From an uncultured Lachnospiraceae bacterium (GTDB lineage: Bacteria; Bacillota; Clostridia; Lachnospirales; Lachnospiraceae): a DNA stretch of 29,256 bases. The position numbers and the translations under genes were made by a program. Under the pieces are notes generated by a model, which searched no databases, was not told the origin of the DNA, and saw nothing but the letters and a program-made list of their open reading frames with translations. Position 1 is the first letter of the stretch. Every line of letters starts with the position of its first letter. Of this stretch, positions 13,554-23,500 are shown one piece after another. The DNA lies in NCBI GenBank assembly GCA_910579425.1, contig CAJTVL010000049.1, forward strand, positions 1 through 29,256, given 5' to 3'.

Positions 13554-14975
13554 ATGGCCGTTATGGGGTATTCTATAGATATGAAAAGAAGAATGACAAA
13601 GCGCAGAGGAAAAATGAATAGAGGACATCGGGACAAAAGGCAGGGCAAAAGGCCCCATTTGGTTTTCCTGATTACCTTCTGCATGGTAGTGACGGTGGGA
13701 CTGGCAGGACTTTTTCTGATGAAGGGATTTGTGGGGAAGTCCGTGGAGAGAAAGGAAGCGGAAAAGAAGACAGATACCTGGCCTGCCGCCGCAGACAGCG
13801 GCGAATCGGGCGGAACGCTGACGCTTTTTGGAGAAAGGATCCCGGAGCGCGGGAAGGAGGCGGCAGATCCGCATAGGGGCCGGGAAAATGCGGAAGGCGC
13901 GGGTGACGGTGCGGAAGCCGAACCCGAACCCGCAGGAAGGTACGCCGCGGAACTTGCAGATGAGGAATATTTGAAGGAAAACCGGATCCTGCCCTGGGAG
14001 GCGGGCAGCGATGAGGAAGTAACCCTTGGTTTTGTGGGAGACATCCTTTTTGACGATGAGTATGCAATTATGGCCAGCTTAAAAAGCAGGGGAGGAGCTT
14101 TGGAAAACGGTATCTCGCCGGCACTGCTTGAGAAAATGCGTGAAGTAGACATTATGGTGGTTAATAATGAATTTCCATACACCAACAGAGGAACCCCCAC
14201 GGAGGGAAAAACTTTTACTTTCCGCGCGGATGTTGATACTGTGGCTTATCTCCGGGATATGGGAACCGATGTGGCGATCCTTGCCAATAACCATCTTTAC
14301 GATTTCGGTGAAACGGGGCTTTTGGATACTCTGGATACGCTGGAGGGCGCCGGGATTCCCGGTGTGGGTGCCGGAAGAAACATAAAGGAAGCATCAGCGC
14401 CCCTTTACTTCATTGTAAATGACATCAAGATTGCGATTGTGGCTGCGACTCAGATTGAGCGGCTGGAAAATCCGGATACCAAAGGGGCAACGGAAAACAG
14501 CGCCGGAGTCTTCCGGTGCTTAAACCCTCAGAAGCTCTATGAGACGGTTGCCCGGGCAAAGGAAAACAGTGATTTTGTCATTGTTTATATCCATTGGGGG
14601 ACGGAATTTATGGAAGAGCCGGACTGGGCCCAATTGGAGCAGGGGCCGGGGCTTGCCGCCGCCGGGGCGGATCTGATTATCGGAGACCACCCTCATTGCC
14701 TTCAGGGAATTGCATATATCGACGGTGTGCCTGCCATTTACAGCCTGGGGAATTTCTGGTTTAATTCAAGGACGGCGGACAGCTGCATGGTGAGGGTTAC
14801 GATCGGGCGGGAAGGGCTGAAAGCCTTTCAGTTTATACCTGCGATCCAGTCCGGCTGCCGGGTGGACCTGGCATATGACGAGGAGAAAACCCGGATCCTG
14901 GAGTACATGAGGAGCCTGTCTCCCGGAGTGTCCATTGACGGCGAAGGGTATATCGGCCTTAAGGATTCGCGTTAG
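13554..14975 (+). CDS. CapA-family membrane-anchored protein, 473 aa
   Basis: CapA/PgsA-type (PGA_cap) protein with a calcineurin-like metallophosphatase fold; family members serve in poly-gamma-glutamate capsule synthesis, but most are uncharacterised. Residues 1-33 are strongly basic, 34-59 form one membrane span (LVFLITFCMVVTVGLAGLFL), 60-150 are a charged low-complexity linker, and 155-400 are the catalytic-type domain. Motifs are TLGFVGDILFDDEYA (D163), VVNNEFPYTNRGTP (N204, N205, E206), ILANNHLYDFG, VYIHWGTEF and IIGDHPHCLQG (D378, H379, H381). The start is uncertain: 13554, 13581, 13593 and 13614 are in-frame ATGs, and only 13614 has a nearby GAGG. No pgsB/pgsC partners are present. 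It interrupts the usual rplA-rplJ adjacency; no own promoter or terminator was convincing. Confidence 0.85.
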   Translation: MAVMGYSIDMKRRMTKRRGKMNRGHRDKRQGKRPHLVFLITFCMVVTVGLAGLFLMKGFVGKSVERKEAEKKTDTWPAAADSGESGGTLTLFGERIPERGKEAADPHRGRENAEGAGDGAEAEPEPAGRYAAELADEEYLKENRILPWEAGSDEEVTLGFVGDILFDDEYAIMASLKSRGGALENGISPALLEKMREVDIMVVNNEFPYTNRGTPTEGKTFTFRADVDTVAYLRDMGTDVAILANNHLYDFGETGLLDTLDTLEGAGIPGVGAGRNIKEASAPLYFIVNDIKIAIVAATQIERLENPDTKGATENSAGVFRCLNPQKLYETVARAKENSDFVIVYIHWGTEFMEEPDWAQLEQGPGLAAAGADLIIGDHPHCLQGIAYIDGVPAIYSLGNFWFNSRTADSCMVRVTIGREGLKAFQFIPAIQSGCRVDLAYDEEKTRILEYMRSLSPGVSIDGEGYIGLKDSR

Positions 14976-15030
14976 TATGAGAAAGCGGCATGAAAAGCGG
15001 ATTCATTGAGATAAATTGAAGAAAAAGTGA

Positions 15031-15059
15031 TTGACACAAGACCTGGCTTGTGATATGTT
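15031..15059 (+). promoter_or_regulatory. promoter of the rplJ-rplL unit
   Basis: TTGACA (15031-15036), 17 bases, TATGTT (15054-15059). The -35 is perfect; the weaker -10 is helped by a TG one base upstream (15051-15052), an extended -10. It sits just ahead of the L10 leader, in the 310-bp gap between the CapA gene and rplJ, which is wholly taken up by this promoter, the leader and the attenuator. Confidence 0.75.
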
Positions 15060-15080
15060 AGAAAAGGTCGTTTGACCATG

Positions 15081-15197
15081 CCGAAGACAGTAGGTGCCCG
15101 GACTGCAGACAAGCAGAAGAGAGGCATAAGCAGAATCGCCTACCGAGGAGAAGAGTTTGTAAGACTTACGTTACCCTTCCGTCTTCGGAAGGGTTTT
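15081..15197 (+). promoter_or_regulatory. L10 leader RNA with transcription attenuator
   Basis: This is the known ribosomal L10 leader type. GTAGG (15090-15094, within CCGAAGACAGTAGGTGC) pairs with CCTAC (15139-15143) ahead of GAGGAGAAGA. L10, or the L10-L7/L12 complex, binds such leaders to repress its own synthesis. The terminator CCCTTCCG-TCTT-CGGAAGGG (15174-15193) with TTTT follows. CCGAAGAC (15081-15088) is an exact complement of GTCTTCGG (15181-15188), the loop and 3' arm of the terminator. The leader can therefore switch between antitermination and termination. Confidence 0.85.
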
Positions 15198-15285
15198 GTT
15201 TAACATAAGGACAGTCCGTCAAAGAGTATTGTTCCTTGTTTCTAAAACTCCTTTCGGCGTCAAAATCTAACAGGAGGTAAAGAAA

Positions 15286-15828
15286 GTGGCAAAAGTTGAA
15301 TTGAAACAGCCCATCGTTGAAGAGATTTCCGCCAAGATCAAGGATGCACAGTCGGTTGTCCTTGTAGATTACCGCGGACTGACGGTAGAGCAGGATACGA
15401 ATCTCCGCAAGCAGCTTCGCGAGGCCGGAATCACTTACAAGGTGTACAAGAACACCATGATGAATTTCGCATTCAAGGGAACTGACTGTGAAAGTCTTGC
15501 TCCTTATCTGGAGGGCCCCAGTGCAATTGCAATCTCATCTACAGACGCGACAGCGCCTGCAAGGATTCTGTGCAAGTTTGCAAAGGATGCAAATAAGCTG
15601 GAGATCAAGGCCGGTATCGTTGAAGGTATGGCCTATGATGCGGCAGGCATTGCTGAAATCGCTAAGATTCCTTCCAGGGAGGAACTGCTTTCCAGATTGT
15701 TCGGCAGTATGCAGTCACCTGTTGCAAACTTCGCCCGCGTCATGAATCAGTTGGCAGAAAAAGGCGGCGCAGGCGCTTGTGAAGCCGTAGAAGCGGCAGC
15801 CCCTGCCGAAGAACCGGCGGCAGAATAA
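15286..15828 (+). CDS. rplJ: 50S ribosomal protein L10, 180 aa
   Basis: Base of the ribosomal stalk: binds 23S rRNA with its N-terminal domain and carries L7/L12 dimers on its C-terminal helix. Signatures are KQPIVEEISAKIKDAQSVVL, VDYRGLTVEQDTNLRKQLRE, YKVYKNTMMNFAFKG and EGPSAIAISSTDATAPARIL. The C-terminal helix is FARVMNQLAEKG, then an Ala/Glu-rich tail. The start is GTG at 15286, with AGGAGG at 15272-15277. Expression is probably controlled by the leader and attenuator directly upstream. Confidence 0.97.
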   Translation: MAKVELKQPIVEEISAKIKDAQSVVLVDYRGLTVEQDTNLRKQLREAGITYKVYKNTMMNFAFKGTDCESLAPYLEGPSAIAISSTDATAPARILCKFAKDANKLEIKAGIVEGMAYDAAGIAEIAKIPSREELLSRLFGSMQSPVANFARVMNQLAEKGGAGACEAVEAAAPAEEPAAE

Positions 15829-15923
15829 GAGCCGGAACAGGCATTGGAACAAAATGAAAATTTATGTGGCCGGAGACGGTCAGGAAATTCAGAACGAAAA
15901 AGATTAAAATGGAGGAAATTAAA

Positions 15924-16301
15924 ATGGCTAAGTTATCCACACAGGAATTTATTGATGCGATCAAAGAGTTAACCGTATTGGAATTAAATGATCTTGTAAA
16001 GGCCTGCGAAGAAGAGTTTGGCGTATCTGCAGCGGCAGGTGTTGTTGTGGCAGCAGCGGGCGACGGCGGCGCAGCAGTGGCAGAGGAGAAGACAGAGTTT
16101 GATGTTGAGCTGACAGAGGTTGGCCCTAACAAGGTTAAGGTGATCAAAGTGGTTCGTGAGGTTACCGGCCTTGGCCTTAAGGAAGCAAAGGATGTAGTTG
16201 ATTCCGCACCTAAGATGGTGAAGGAAGGCGCATCTAAGGAAGAGGCTGACGATATTAAGGCTAAACTGGAAGCAGAGGGCGCAAAGGTTACATTGAAATA
16301 A
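15924..16301 (+). CDS. rplL: 50S ribosomal protein L7/L12, 125 aa
   Basis: Multicopy stalk protein that recruits translational GTPases. The N-terminal dimerisation domain (about 1-35) is KLSTQEFIDAIKELTVLELN. An Ala/Gly-rich hinge VSAAAGVVVAAAGDGGAAVA (about 36-55) follows, then the globular C-terminal domain with FDVELTEVGPNKVKVIKVVR and TGLGLKEAKDVVDSAPK. The ATG at 15924 is preceded by GGAGG at 15911-15915; an in-frame start further upstream is not supported. It is co-transcribed with rplJ and ends before a strong terminator. Confidence 0.98.
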   Translation: MAKLSTQEFIDAIKELTVLELNDLVKACEEEFGVSAAAGVVVAAAGDGGAAVAEEKTEFDVELTEVGPNKVKVIKVVREVTGLGLKEAKDVVDSAPKMVKEGASKEEADDIKAKLEAEGAKVTLK

Positions 16302-16370
16302 TCGGAATATTTAAAAGATGTAATCAGAGAAATACAGAGCGCTTTAAGCTGAAACGGCGTAAGGAGCAGC

Positions 16371-16409
16371 CGGGCTGTGTACGGGAACATACGTACACAG
16401 CCCGTTTTT
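16371..16409 (+). terminator. strong intrinsic terminator after rplL
   Basis: CGGGCTGTGTACG (16371-16383) pairs perfectly with CGTACACAGCCCG (16392-16404), an uninterrupted 13-bp stem with an 8-base loop and five T. It separates rplJ-rplL from rpoB-rpoC, which has its own promoter. Confidence 0.95.
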
Positions 16410-16483
16410 CACATGAAAATTTTGTGACAGTTTAGCTGTCGGCCGGGCTGATGCAAAATTTTCCAAAGGAAAGAAAATTCTTG

Positions 16484-16512
16484 TTGACTGGTTTTAGGGC
16501 TTGTTGTATAAT
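16484..16512 (+). promoter_or_regulatory. promoter of rpoB-rpoC
   Basis: TTGACT (16484-16489), 17 bases, TATAAT (16507-16512): 11 of 12 consensus positions with ideal spacing, about 68 bases before rpoB. It is preceded by the rplL terminator, so RNA polymerase subunit genes are transcribed separately from the stalk genes here. Confidence 0.9.
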
Positions 16513-16579
16513 GTACAATACGCTATTATGGTGTGCTATGCTTTTTTATCAATCATATAAAGAACGGGGTGAGTAGTCA

Positions 16580-19500
16580 ATGGAAAAGAACAGAATACGT
16601 CCCATTGCCGCCGGCAAAAATTTACGTATGAGTTATTCACGGCAGAAGGAAGTCCTTGAAATGCCAAACCTGATTGAAGTCCAGAAAAACTCCTATCAGT
16701 GGTTTTTGAGCGAAGGGCTCAAGGAAGTGTTTGACGATATTTCTCCAATCGCAGATTACAGCGGACATTTGAGTCTGGAATTCGCAGATTTCAAGCTTCG
16801 CGAGGATCTTGTGAAATATTCTATTGAAGAGTGTAAGGAGAGGGATGCCACCTATGCGGCCCCCCTTATGGTTCAGGTTCGTCTTTATAATAAGGAGAAG
16901 GAAGAAATCGTTGTCCATGAGATTTTTATGGGCGATCTTCCGCTTATGACAGAGACGGGTACATTCGTAATCAACGGCGCGGAACGTGTTATTGTAAGCC
17001 AGTTGGTTCGTTCGCCTGGCATTTATTATGCGATCAGCCATGATAAGATTGGTAAGAGGCTGTTTTCCTCCACTGTTATTCCGAACCGTGGGGCATGGCT
17101 GGAGTACGAGACGGATTCCAACGACATTTTCTATGTGCGTGTTGACAGAACCAGAAAGGTTCCCATTACGGTTCTGATCAGGGCTCTTGGCGTTGGCACC
17201 AACGACGAGATCAGAGAACTGTTCGGAGACGAGGCTAAAATTGAAGCAAGCTTTTCCAAAGACGTTTCTACCAATTATCAGGAAGGTCTTTTAGAGTTAT
17301 ACAAAAAGATCCGTCCCGGAGAGCCTTTGAGCGTTGAAAGTGCGGAAAGCCTGATTAACGCTATGTTTTTTGATCCCAGAAGATATGATCTGGCTAAGGT
17401 CGGAAGATATAAATATAATAAGAAGCTGGCGTTTCGCAACAGGATCAGGAATCATGTCCTGGCGGAGGATGTGGTGGATACCACAACCGGCGAAATTCTG
17501 GCAGCGGCAGGTACGAAGGTGACTGCCCAGCTTGCTGACCAGATTCAGAATGCCGCGATTCCTTATGTCTATGTGCAGACAGAGGAGAAAAACGTAAAGG
17601 TTCTTTCTAATATGATGGTGGACATTACCAGTTTTGTGGACTGCAATCCCAGAGAACTCGGAATCACGGAGCAGGTGTATTATCCGGTTCTTGCTCAGAT
17701 TATTGAGGAGTTCGGAGACAGTCCGGAGGAGCTTGCAGAGGCGATCCGGAAGAATGTCCATGAGTTGATCCCCAAGCATATTACCAAGGAAGATATTCTT
17801 GCATCCATTAACTACAATATCCATCTGGAATATGGGATCGGGAACGACGACGATATTGACCATTTGGGAAACAGACGTATCCGTGCGGTAGGCGAACTGC
17901 TTCAGAATCAGTACAGGATCGGTTTGTCCAGACTGGAGAGAGTGGTACGCGAGAGGATGACTACCCATGACGCAGAGGAAATTTCTCCTCAGGTTCTGAT
18001 TAACATTAAACCGGTGCAGGCAGCGGTGAAGGAATTCTTCGGGTCTTCCCAGTTGTCCCAGTTTATGGATCAGAACAATCCCTTAGGCGAGCTGACCCAC
18101 AAGAGACGTCTCTCCGCTTTGGGACCCGGCGGTCTTTCCAGAGACCGGGCCGGATTTGAGGTGCGTGACGTTCATTATTCCCATTACGGAAGAATGTGTC
18201 CTATTGAGACCCCTGAGGGACCCAATATCGGTCTGATCAATTCCCTTGCCTCCTATGCAAGGATTAATGAATACGGTTTTGTGGAGGCACCTTACCGTAT
18301 TATAGACAAAACTGACCCGGCGAACCCCAGGGTTACGGATCAGGTGGTTTACATGACTGCCGACGAGGAAGACAATTATCATGTAGCCCAGGCAAATGAA
18401 GCGCTGGATGAGGAAGGACATTTCGTCAGGAATTCTGTATCCGGACGTTACAAAAAGGATACCTCCGAGTATCCCAAGTCCATGTTCGACTATATGGACG
18501 TATCCCCCAAGATGGTATTTTCCGTGGCGACGGCCCTGATTCCTTTCCTGGAAAATGACGATGCAAACCGTGCATTGATGGGATCAAACATGCAGCGTCA
18601 GGCAGTGCCGCTGCTTACCACGGAGGCCCCGGCGGTGGGAACCGGTATGGAACCCAAGGCGGCTGTGGACTCAGGCGTCTGTGTGGTGGCAAAAAAAGCG
18701 GGTGTTATTGATTATGTTTCGGCCAAAAAGATCCGTATGACCTGTGATGACGGGGAGAGGATGGAATTCCGTCTGACCAAGTTCGCAAGAAGTAACCAGT
18801 CCAACTGCTACAACCAGAAACCCATTGTACTGAAAGGGGAGCATGTTGAAGCGGGACAGGTAATCGCGGACGGACCTTCCACTGCGGAAGGGGAGCTGGC
18901 TCTCGGCAAAAACCCGCTGATCGGATTTATGACCTGGGAGGGCTATAACTACGAGGATGCCGTACTGTTAAGCGAAAGACTGGTGCAGGAGGATGTATAT
19001 ACCTCCGTACACATCGAAGAATATGAGGCGGAAGCCAGAGATACCAAGCTTGGACCGGAGGAAATCACAAGGGATGTGCCCGGTGTGGGTGACGACGCCC
19101 TAAAGGATCTGGACGAGCGCGGAATTATCCGTATCGGCGCCGAGGTTCGTGCAGGCGATATTCTGGTAGGAAAGGTGACTCCTAAGGGAGAGACGGAACT
19201 GACCGCAGAGGAGCGGCTCTTGCGCGCCATCTTCGGCGAGAAGGCAAGAGAGGTAAGGGATACTTCCCTGAAAGTGCCTCACGGGGAATATGGTATTATC
19301 GTGGATGCCAAGGTTTTCACAAGAGAAAACGGCGACGAGCTTTCTCCGGGAGTGAATCAGGCAGTCCGCATTTATATCGCGCAGAAGAGAAAGATTTCCG
19401 TTGGAGACAAGATGGCAGGCCGTCACGGAAACAAGGGTGTTGTTTCCCGTGTGCTTCCGGTGGAGGATATGCCTTATCTGCCCAACGGCCGGCCCCTTGA

Positions 19501-20446
19501 TATTGTGCTGAATCCTCTGGGCGTGCCTTCCCGTATGAATATCGGACAGGTACTGGAAATCCACTTGTCACTGGCAGCGAAGGCCCTGGGCTTTAACGTG
19601 GCAACGCCCGTCTTTGACGGAGCCAATGAGGTGGACATTATGGACACCCTGGATCTGGCCAACGATTATGTAAATTTAACCTGGGAGGAGTTTGAGGCCC
19701 GCCATAAGGAAGAACTTCTCCCCGAGGTGATGGATTATCTCTACAAAAACCGTGACCACAGGGAACTGTGGAAAGGGGTTCCGATTTCCAGAGACGGTAA
19801 AGTAAGGCTTCGGGACGGAAGAACCGGCGAGTATTTTGACAGTCCGGTTACCATCGGCCACATGCATTATCTGAAGCTCCACCACCTGGTTGACGATAAG
19901 ATCCACGCACGTTCCACAGGCCCTTACTCCCTGGTAACCCAGCAGCCTCTGGGCGGTAAGGCGCAGTTCGGCGGACAGCGTTTCGGAGAGATGGAGGTTT
20001 GGGCGCTGGAGGCTTACGGCGCGTCTTACACCTTACAGGAAATCCTTACGGTGAAGTCGGATGACGTGGTGGGACGTGTGAAGACCTACGAGGCGATCAT
20101 CAAAGGCGACAACATCCCTGAGCCGGGGATTCCGGAATCCTTTAAGGTCCTGCTCAAAGAGCTGCAGTCCCTGGGACTGGACGTGAGGGTCCTGCGGGAG
20201 GACAATACAGAGGTTGAGATCATGGAAACCATTGATTACGGCGATACGGATTATCGCTACGAAATTGAAGGGGAAAACAAGAACTATGACTATGAGAGAG
20301 GTTCTTTCGGTTCCATGGGCTATCAACAGCAGGAGTTTGACGAGGACAGCGGCGAGCTGGTAGATGCAGAGGATAAGGAAGAGCTGGATGAGGGCTTTGA
20401 CGAAGATTTTGATGAAGTACTGGATTCAGATTCATTTGATATATAA
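16580..20446 (+). CDS. rpoB: DNA-directed RNA polymerase subunit beta, 1288 aa
   Basis: Catalytic core subunit of RNA polymerase. It begins RIRPIAAGKNLRMSYSRQKE and EMPNLIEVQKNSYQWFL. The rifampicin region starts near residue 488 (GSSQLSQFMDQNNPLGELTH, then KRRLSALGPGGLSRDRAGFE) and carries the residues of a sensitive enzyme at the Asp, His and Ser positions usually altered in resistance. Further conserved blocks are RMCPIETPEGPNIGLINSLA, EGYNYEDAVLLSERLVQEDV, KISVGDKMAGRHGNKGVVSR and GGKAQFGGQRFGEMEVWALE. The C-terminus is an acidic extension (EELDEGFDEDFDEVLDSDSF), a feature seen in many clostridia. The ATG at 16580 has GGGGTGAG upstream. Confidence 0.99.
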   Translation: MEKNRIRPIAAGKNLRMSYSRQKEVLEMPNLIEVQKNSYQWFLSEGLKEVFDDISPIADYSGHLSLEFADFKLREDLVKYSIEECKERDATYAAPLMVQVRLYNKEKEEIVVHEIFMGDLPLMTETGTFVINGAERVIVSQLVRSPGIYYAISHDKIGKRLFSSTVIPNRGAWLEYETDSNDIFYVRVDRTRKVPITVLIRALGVGTNDEIRELFGDEAKIEASFSKDVSTNYQEGLLELYKKIRPGEPLSVESAESLINAMFFDPRRYDLAKVGRYKYNKKLAFRNRIRNHVLAEDVVDTTTGEILAAAGTKVTAQLADQIQNAAIPYVYVQTEEKNVKVLSNMMVDITSFVDCNPRELGITEQVYYPVLAQIIEEFGDSPEELAEAIRKNVHELIPKHITKEDILASINYNIHLEYGIGNDDDIDHLGNRRIRAVGELLQNQYRIGLSRLERVVRERMTTHDAEEISPQVLINIKPVQAAVKEFFGSSQLSQFMDQNNPLGELTHKRRLSALGPGGLSRDRAGFEVRDVHYSHYGRMCPIETPEGPNIGLINSLASYARINEYGFVEAPYRIIDKTDPANPRVTDQVVYMTADEEDNYHVAQANEALDEEGHFVRNSVSGRYKKDTSEYPKSMFDYMDVSPKMVFSVATALIPFLENDDANRALMGSNMQRQAVPLLTTEAPAVGTGMEPKAAVDSGVCVVAKKAGVIDYVSAKKIRMTCDDGERMEFRLTKFARSNQSNCYNQKPIVLKGEHVEAGQVIADGPSTAEGELALGKNPLIGFMTWEGYNYEDAVLLSERLVQEDVYTSVHIEEYEAEARDTKLGPEEITRDVPGVGDDALKDLDERGIIRIGAEVRAGDILVGKVTPKGETELTAEERLLRAIFGEKAREVRDTSLKVPHGEYGIIVDAKVFTRENGDELSPGVNQAVRIYIAQKRKISVGDKMAGRHGNKGVVSRVLPVEDMPYLPNGRPLDIVLNPLGVPSRMNIGQVLEIHLSLAAKALGFNVATPVFDGANEVDIMDTLDLANDYVNLTWEEFEARHKEELLPEVMDYLYKNRDHRELWKGVPISRDGKVRLRDGRTGEYFDSPVTIGHMHYLKLHHLVDDKIHARSTGPYSLVTQQPLGGKAQFGGQRFGEMEVWALEAYGASYTLQEILTVKSDDVVGRVKTYEAIIKGDNIPEPGIPESFKVLLKELQSLGLDVRVLREDNTEVEIMETIDYGDTDYRYEIEGENKNYDYERGSFGSMGYQQQEFDEDSGELVDAEDKEELDEGFDEDFDEVLDSDSFDI

Positions 20447-20472
20447 TTAGCTGAGCTGTTGCAAATATTGTA

Positions 20473-20493
20473 CCTGCCGCTTATGGCGGCAGG
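20473..20493 (+). other. hairpin in the rpoB-rpoC gap
   Basis: CCTGCCGC (20473-20480) pairs perfectly with GCGGCAGG (20486-20493) around TTATG. No T run follows, so it is not an intrinsic terminator. It lies 26 bases before the rpoC ATG and may affect mRNA processing or the beta:beta' translation ratio. Confidence 0.6.
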
Positions 20494-20518
20494 TTACGGA
20501 AAGGCATGGGGAATTAAT

Positions 20519-23500
20519 ATGTCAGAAACAAAGCAGGAAGTATATCAGCCTATGACATTTGATGCCATCAAAATTGGTTTGGCGGCGCCTGAGAAAATCA
20601 GAGAATGGTCAAGAGGTGAGGTTCTAAAGCCCGAAACCATCAATTACAGAACCTTGAAGCCTGAAAAGGACGGATTGTTCTGTGAGAAGATTTTTGGACC
20701 CAGCAAGGACTGGGAATGTCATTGTGGGAAATACAAAAAGATCAGATACAAGGGCGTTGTCTGCGACCGCTGCGGGGTGGAAGTGACCAAATCCAGTGTC
20801 CGCAGGGAACGGATGGGACACATTGAACTGGCGGCTCCCGTCTCCCACATCTGGTATTTTAAGGGGATTCCCAGCCGTATGGGGCTGATTTTGGATTTGT
20901 CTCCCAGAGTGCTTGAAAAGGTGCTCTATTTTGCATCTTATATTGTTCTGGATAAGGGCGATACGGACTTGGAATATAAGCAGGTTTTGTCTGAGAAGGA
21001 ATATCAGAGTGCCAGGGAAACCTGGGGCAACCGTTTCCGCGTGGGTATGGGGGCAGAGTCCATCAAGGAGCTGCTTGCGGCCATTGACCTGGAAACGGAA
21101 GCGGTGGAGCTGAAAACCGGACTTAAGGAATCCACAGGGCAGAAGAGGGCAAGGATTATTAAGAGGCTGGAGGTGGTGGAAGCCTTCAGGGAATCCGGAA
21201 ATGAGCCCTCCTGGATGATCATGGATGCGATTCCGGTGATCCCGCCTGATTTAAGGCCTATGGTGCAGTTGGACGGCGGCCGTTTTGCAACCTCCGATCT
21301 GAATGATTTATACAGAAGAATTATTAACCGCAACAATCGTCTGAAAAGATTGTTGGAGCTGGGAGCACCGGATATTATTGTCCGCAATGAAAAGAGAATG
21401 CTCCAGGAAGCCGTAGATGCGCTGATCGACAACGGCAGGCGGGGAAGGCCGGTGACAGGCCCCGGTAACAGGGCGCTGAAATCCCTTTCCGATATGCTGA
21501 AAGGAAAATCCGGGCGTTTCCGTCAGAACCTTTTGGGAAAGAGAGTGGATTATTCCGGACGTTCCGTTATCGTGGTGGGGCCGGAGCTTAAAATTTACCA
21601 GTGCGGTCTTCCCAAGGAAATGGCCATCGAGCTGTTTAAGCCTTTTGTAATGAAGGAGCTGGTGTCCAGGGGGATTTCCCAGAATATCAAAAACGCAAAG
21701 AAGCTGGTAGAGCGGCTTGATACCCAGGTGTGGGATGTGCTGGAGGAGGTTATCAAGGAGCATCCGGTGATGCTGAACCGCGCCCCTACCCTGCACAGGC
21801 TGGGAATTCAGGCTTTCGAGCCTATTTTAGTGGAAGGTAAGGCGATTAAGCTGCATCCCCTGGTTTGTACCGCATTTAACGCGGACTTTGACGGGGATCA
21901 GATGGCAGTGCATCTTCCCCTTTCCGTGGAAGCCCAGGCCGAATGCCGTTTCCTGCTTTTATCACCGAATAACCTGCTTAAGCCCTCTGACGGCGGCCCG
22001 GTGGCAGTGCCTTCCCAGGACATGGTACTTGGGATTTATTATCTGACTCAGGAGCGGGAAGGACAGGTTGGCGAAGGAAAATACTACAAGAGTGTAAACG
22101 AAGCAATTCTGGCGTATGAAAACGGCGCCTGCACTCTTCACTCAAAAATAAAAGTAAGAGTATCCAAGAAAAACGGAGAAGGAAAAACCGTTTCCGGTAT
22201 TGTTGAGTCTACACTGGGACGTTTCCTGTTTAATGAAATCCTTCCCCAGGACTTAGGATACGTTGACAGAAGCAAGCCGGAAAATCTCCTTCTTCCGGAG
22301 GTGGATTTCCATGTGGGCAAAAAGCAGTTAAAGCAGATCCTTGAAAAGGTTATCAATATCCATGGGGCTTCCGTGACGGCAGAGGTGCTGGATCTGATCA
22401 AATCCACGGGCTATAAGTATTCCACACGGGCGGCCATGACGGTTTCCATCTCCGATATGACAGTGCCCGCCCAGAAGAAGGAAATGCTGGATGAGGCCCA
22501 GACAATGGTAGACCGGATTTCCCAGAATTTCCGTCGCGGCCTGATTACAGAGGAAGAGAGATACCGTGCCGTGGTGGAAACCTGGAATGAAACGGATAAA
22601 AAGCTGACGGACGTACTTCTTGCAGGACTTGATAAATATAACAACATCTTTATGATGGCTGACTCCGGGGCCAGAGGTTCCAATCAGCAGATCAAGCAGC
22701 TTGCCGGAATGCGTGGGCTGATGGCGGATACCACCGGAAGAACCATAGAGCTGCCCATCAAGTCCAATTTCCGTGAAGGACTGGATGTACTGGAGTATTT
22801 CATGTCGGCTCACGGAGCGCGTAAGGGATTGTCCGATACGGCGCTGCGTACGGCGGACTCCGGTTACCTGACCAGGCGTATGGTGGATGTTTCACAGGAG
22901 CTGATCATCCGTGAGGTTGACTGTATGGAAGGCAGAGATGAGATTCCCGGGATGTGGGTATCTGCTTTCATGGATGGCAAGGAGACGATCGAGAGCTTAA
23001 AGGACAGAATTACAGGAAGGTATTCCTGCGAGGATATTAAAGACGGGGAAGGAAATGTGATCGTAAAACGCAATCACATGATAACCCCCAGCCGCGCGTC
23101 TCAGGTTTTAAGCGTAGGCGTAAACGAGGACGGAACGCCTGTGGAGAAGGTGAAGATCCGTACCATCCTTACCTGCCGTTCCCATATTGGGATCTGTTCC
23201 AAATGTTACGGGGCAAACATGGCTACCGGCGAGGCGGTTCAGGTCGGTGAGGCAGTAGGTATTATCGCGGCTCAGTCCATCGGAGAGCCCGGTACACAGC
23301 TTACCATGCGTACTTTCCATACCGGCGGTGTGGCAGGCGACGATATTACCCAGGGTCTTCCCCGTGTAGAGGAGCTTTTTGAGGCGAGAAAACCTAAGGG
23401 ACTTGCAATTATCGCGGAATTCGGCGGAATCGCTTCTATAAGAGATACCAAGAAAAAACGCGAGATCGTTATCACAAACCCTGAAACCGGGGAAACCAAG

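Noticed and set aside
16637..17968. Minus-strand open frames inside rpoB, and similar ones in rpoC and fusA
   Set aside because: Long antisense frames arise from the codon bias of these genes; none has a start signal or recognisable product.
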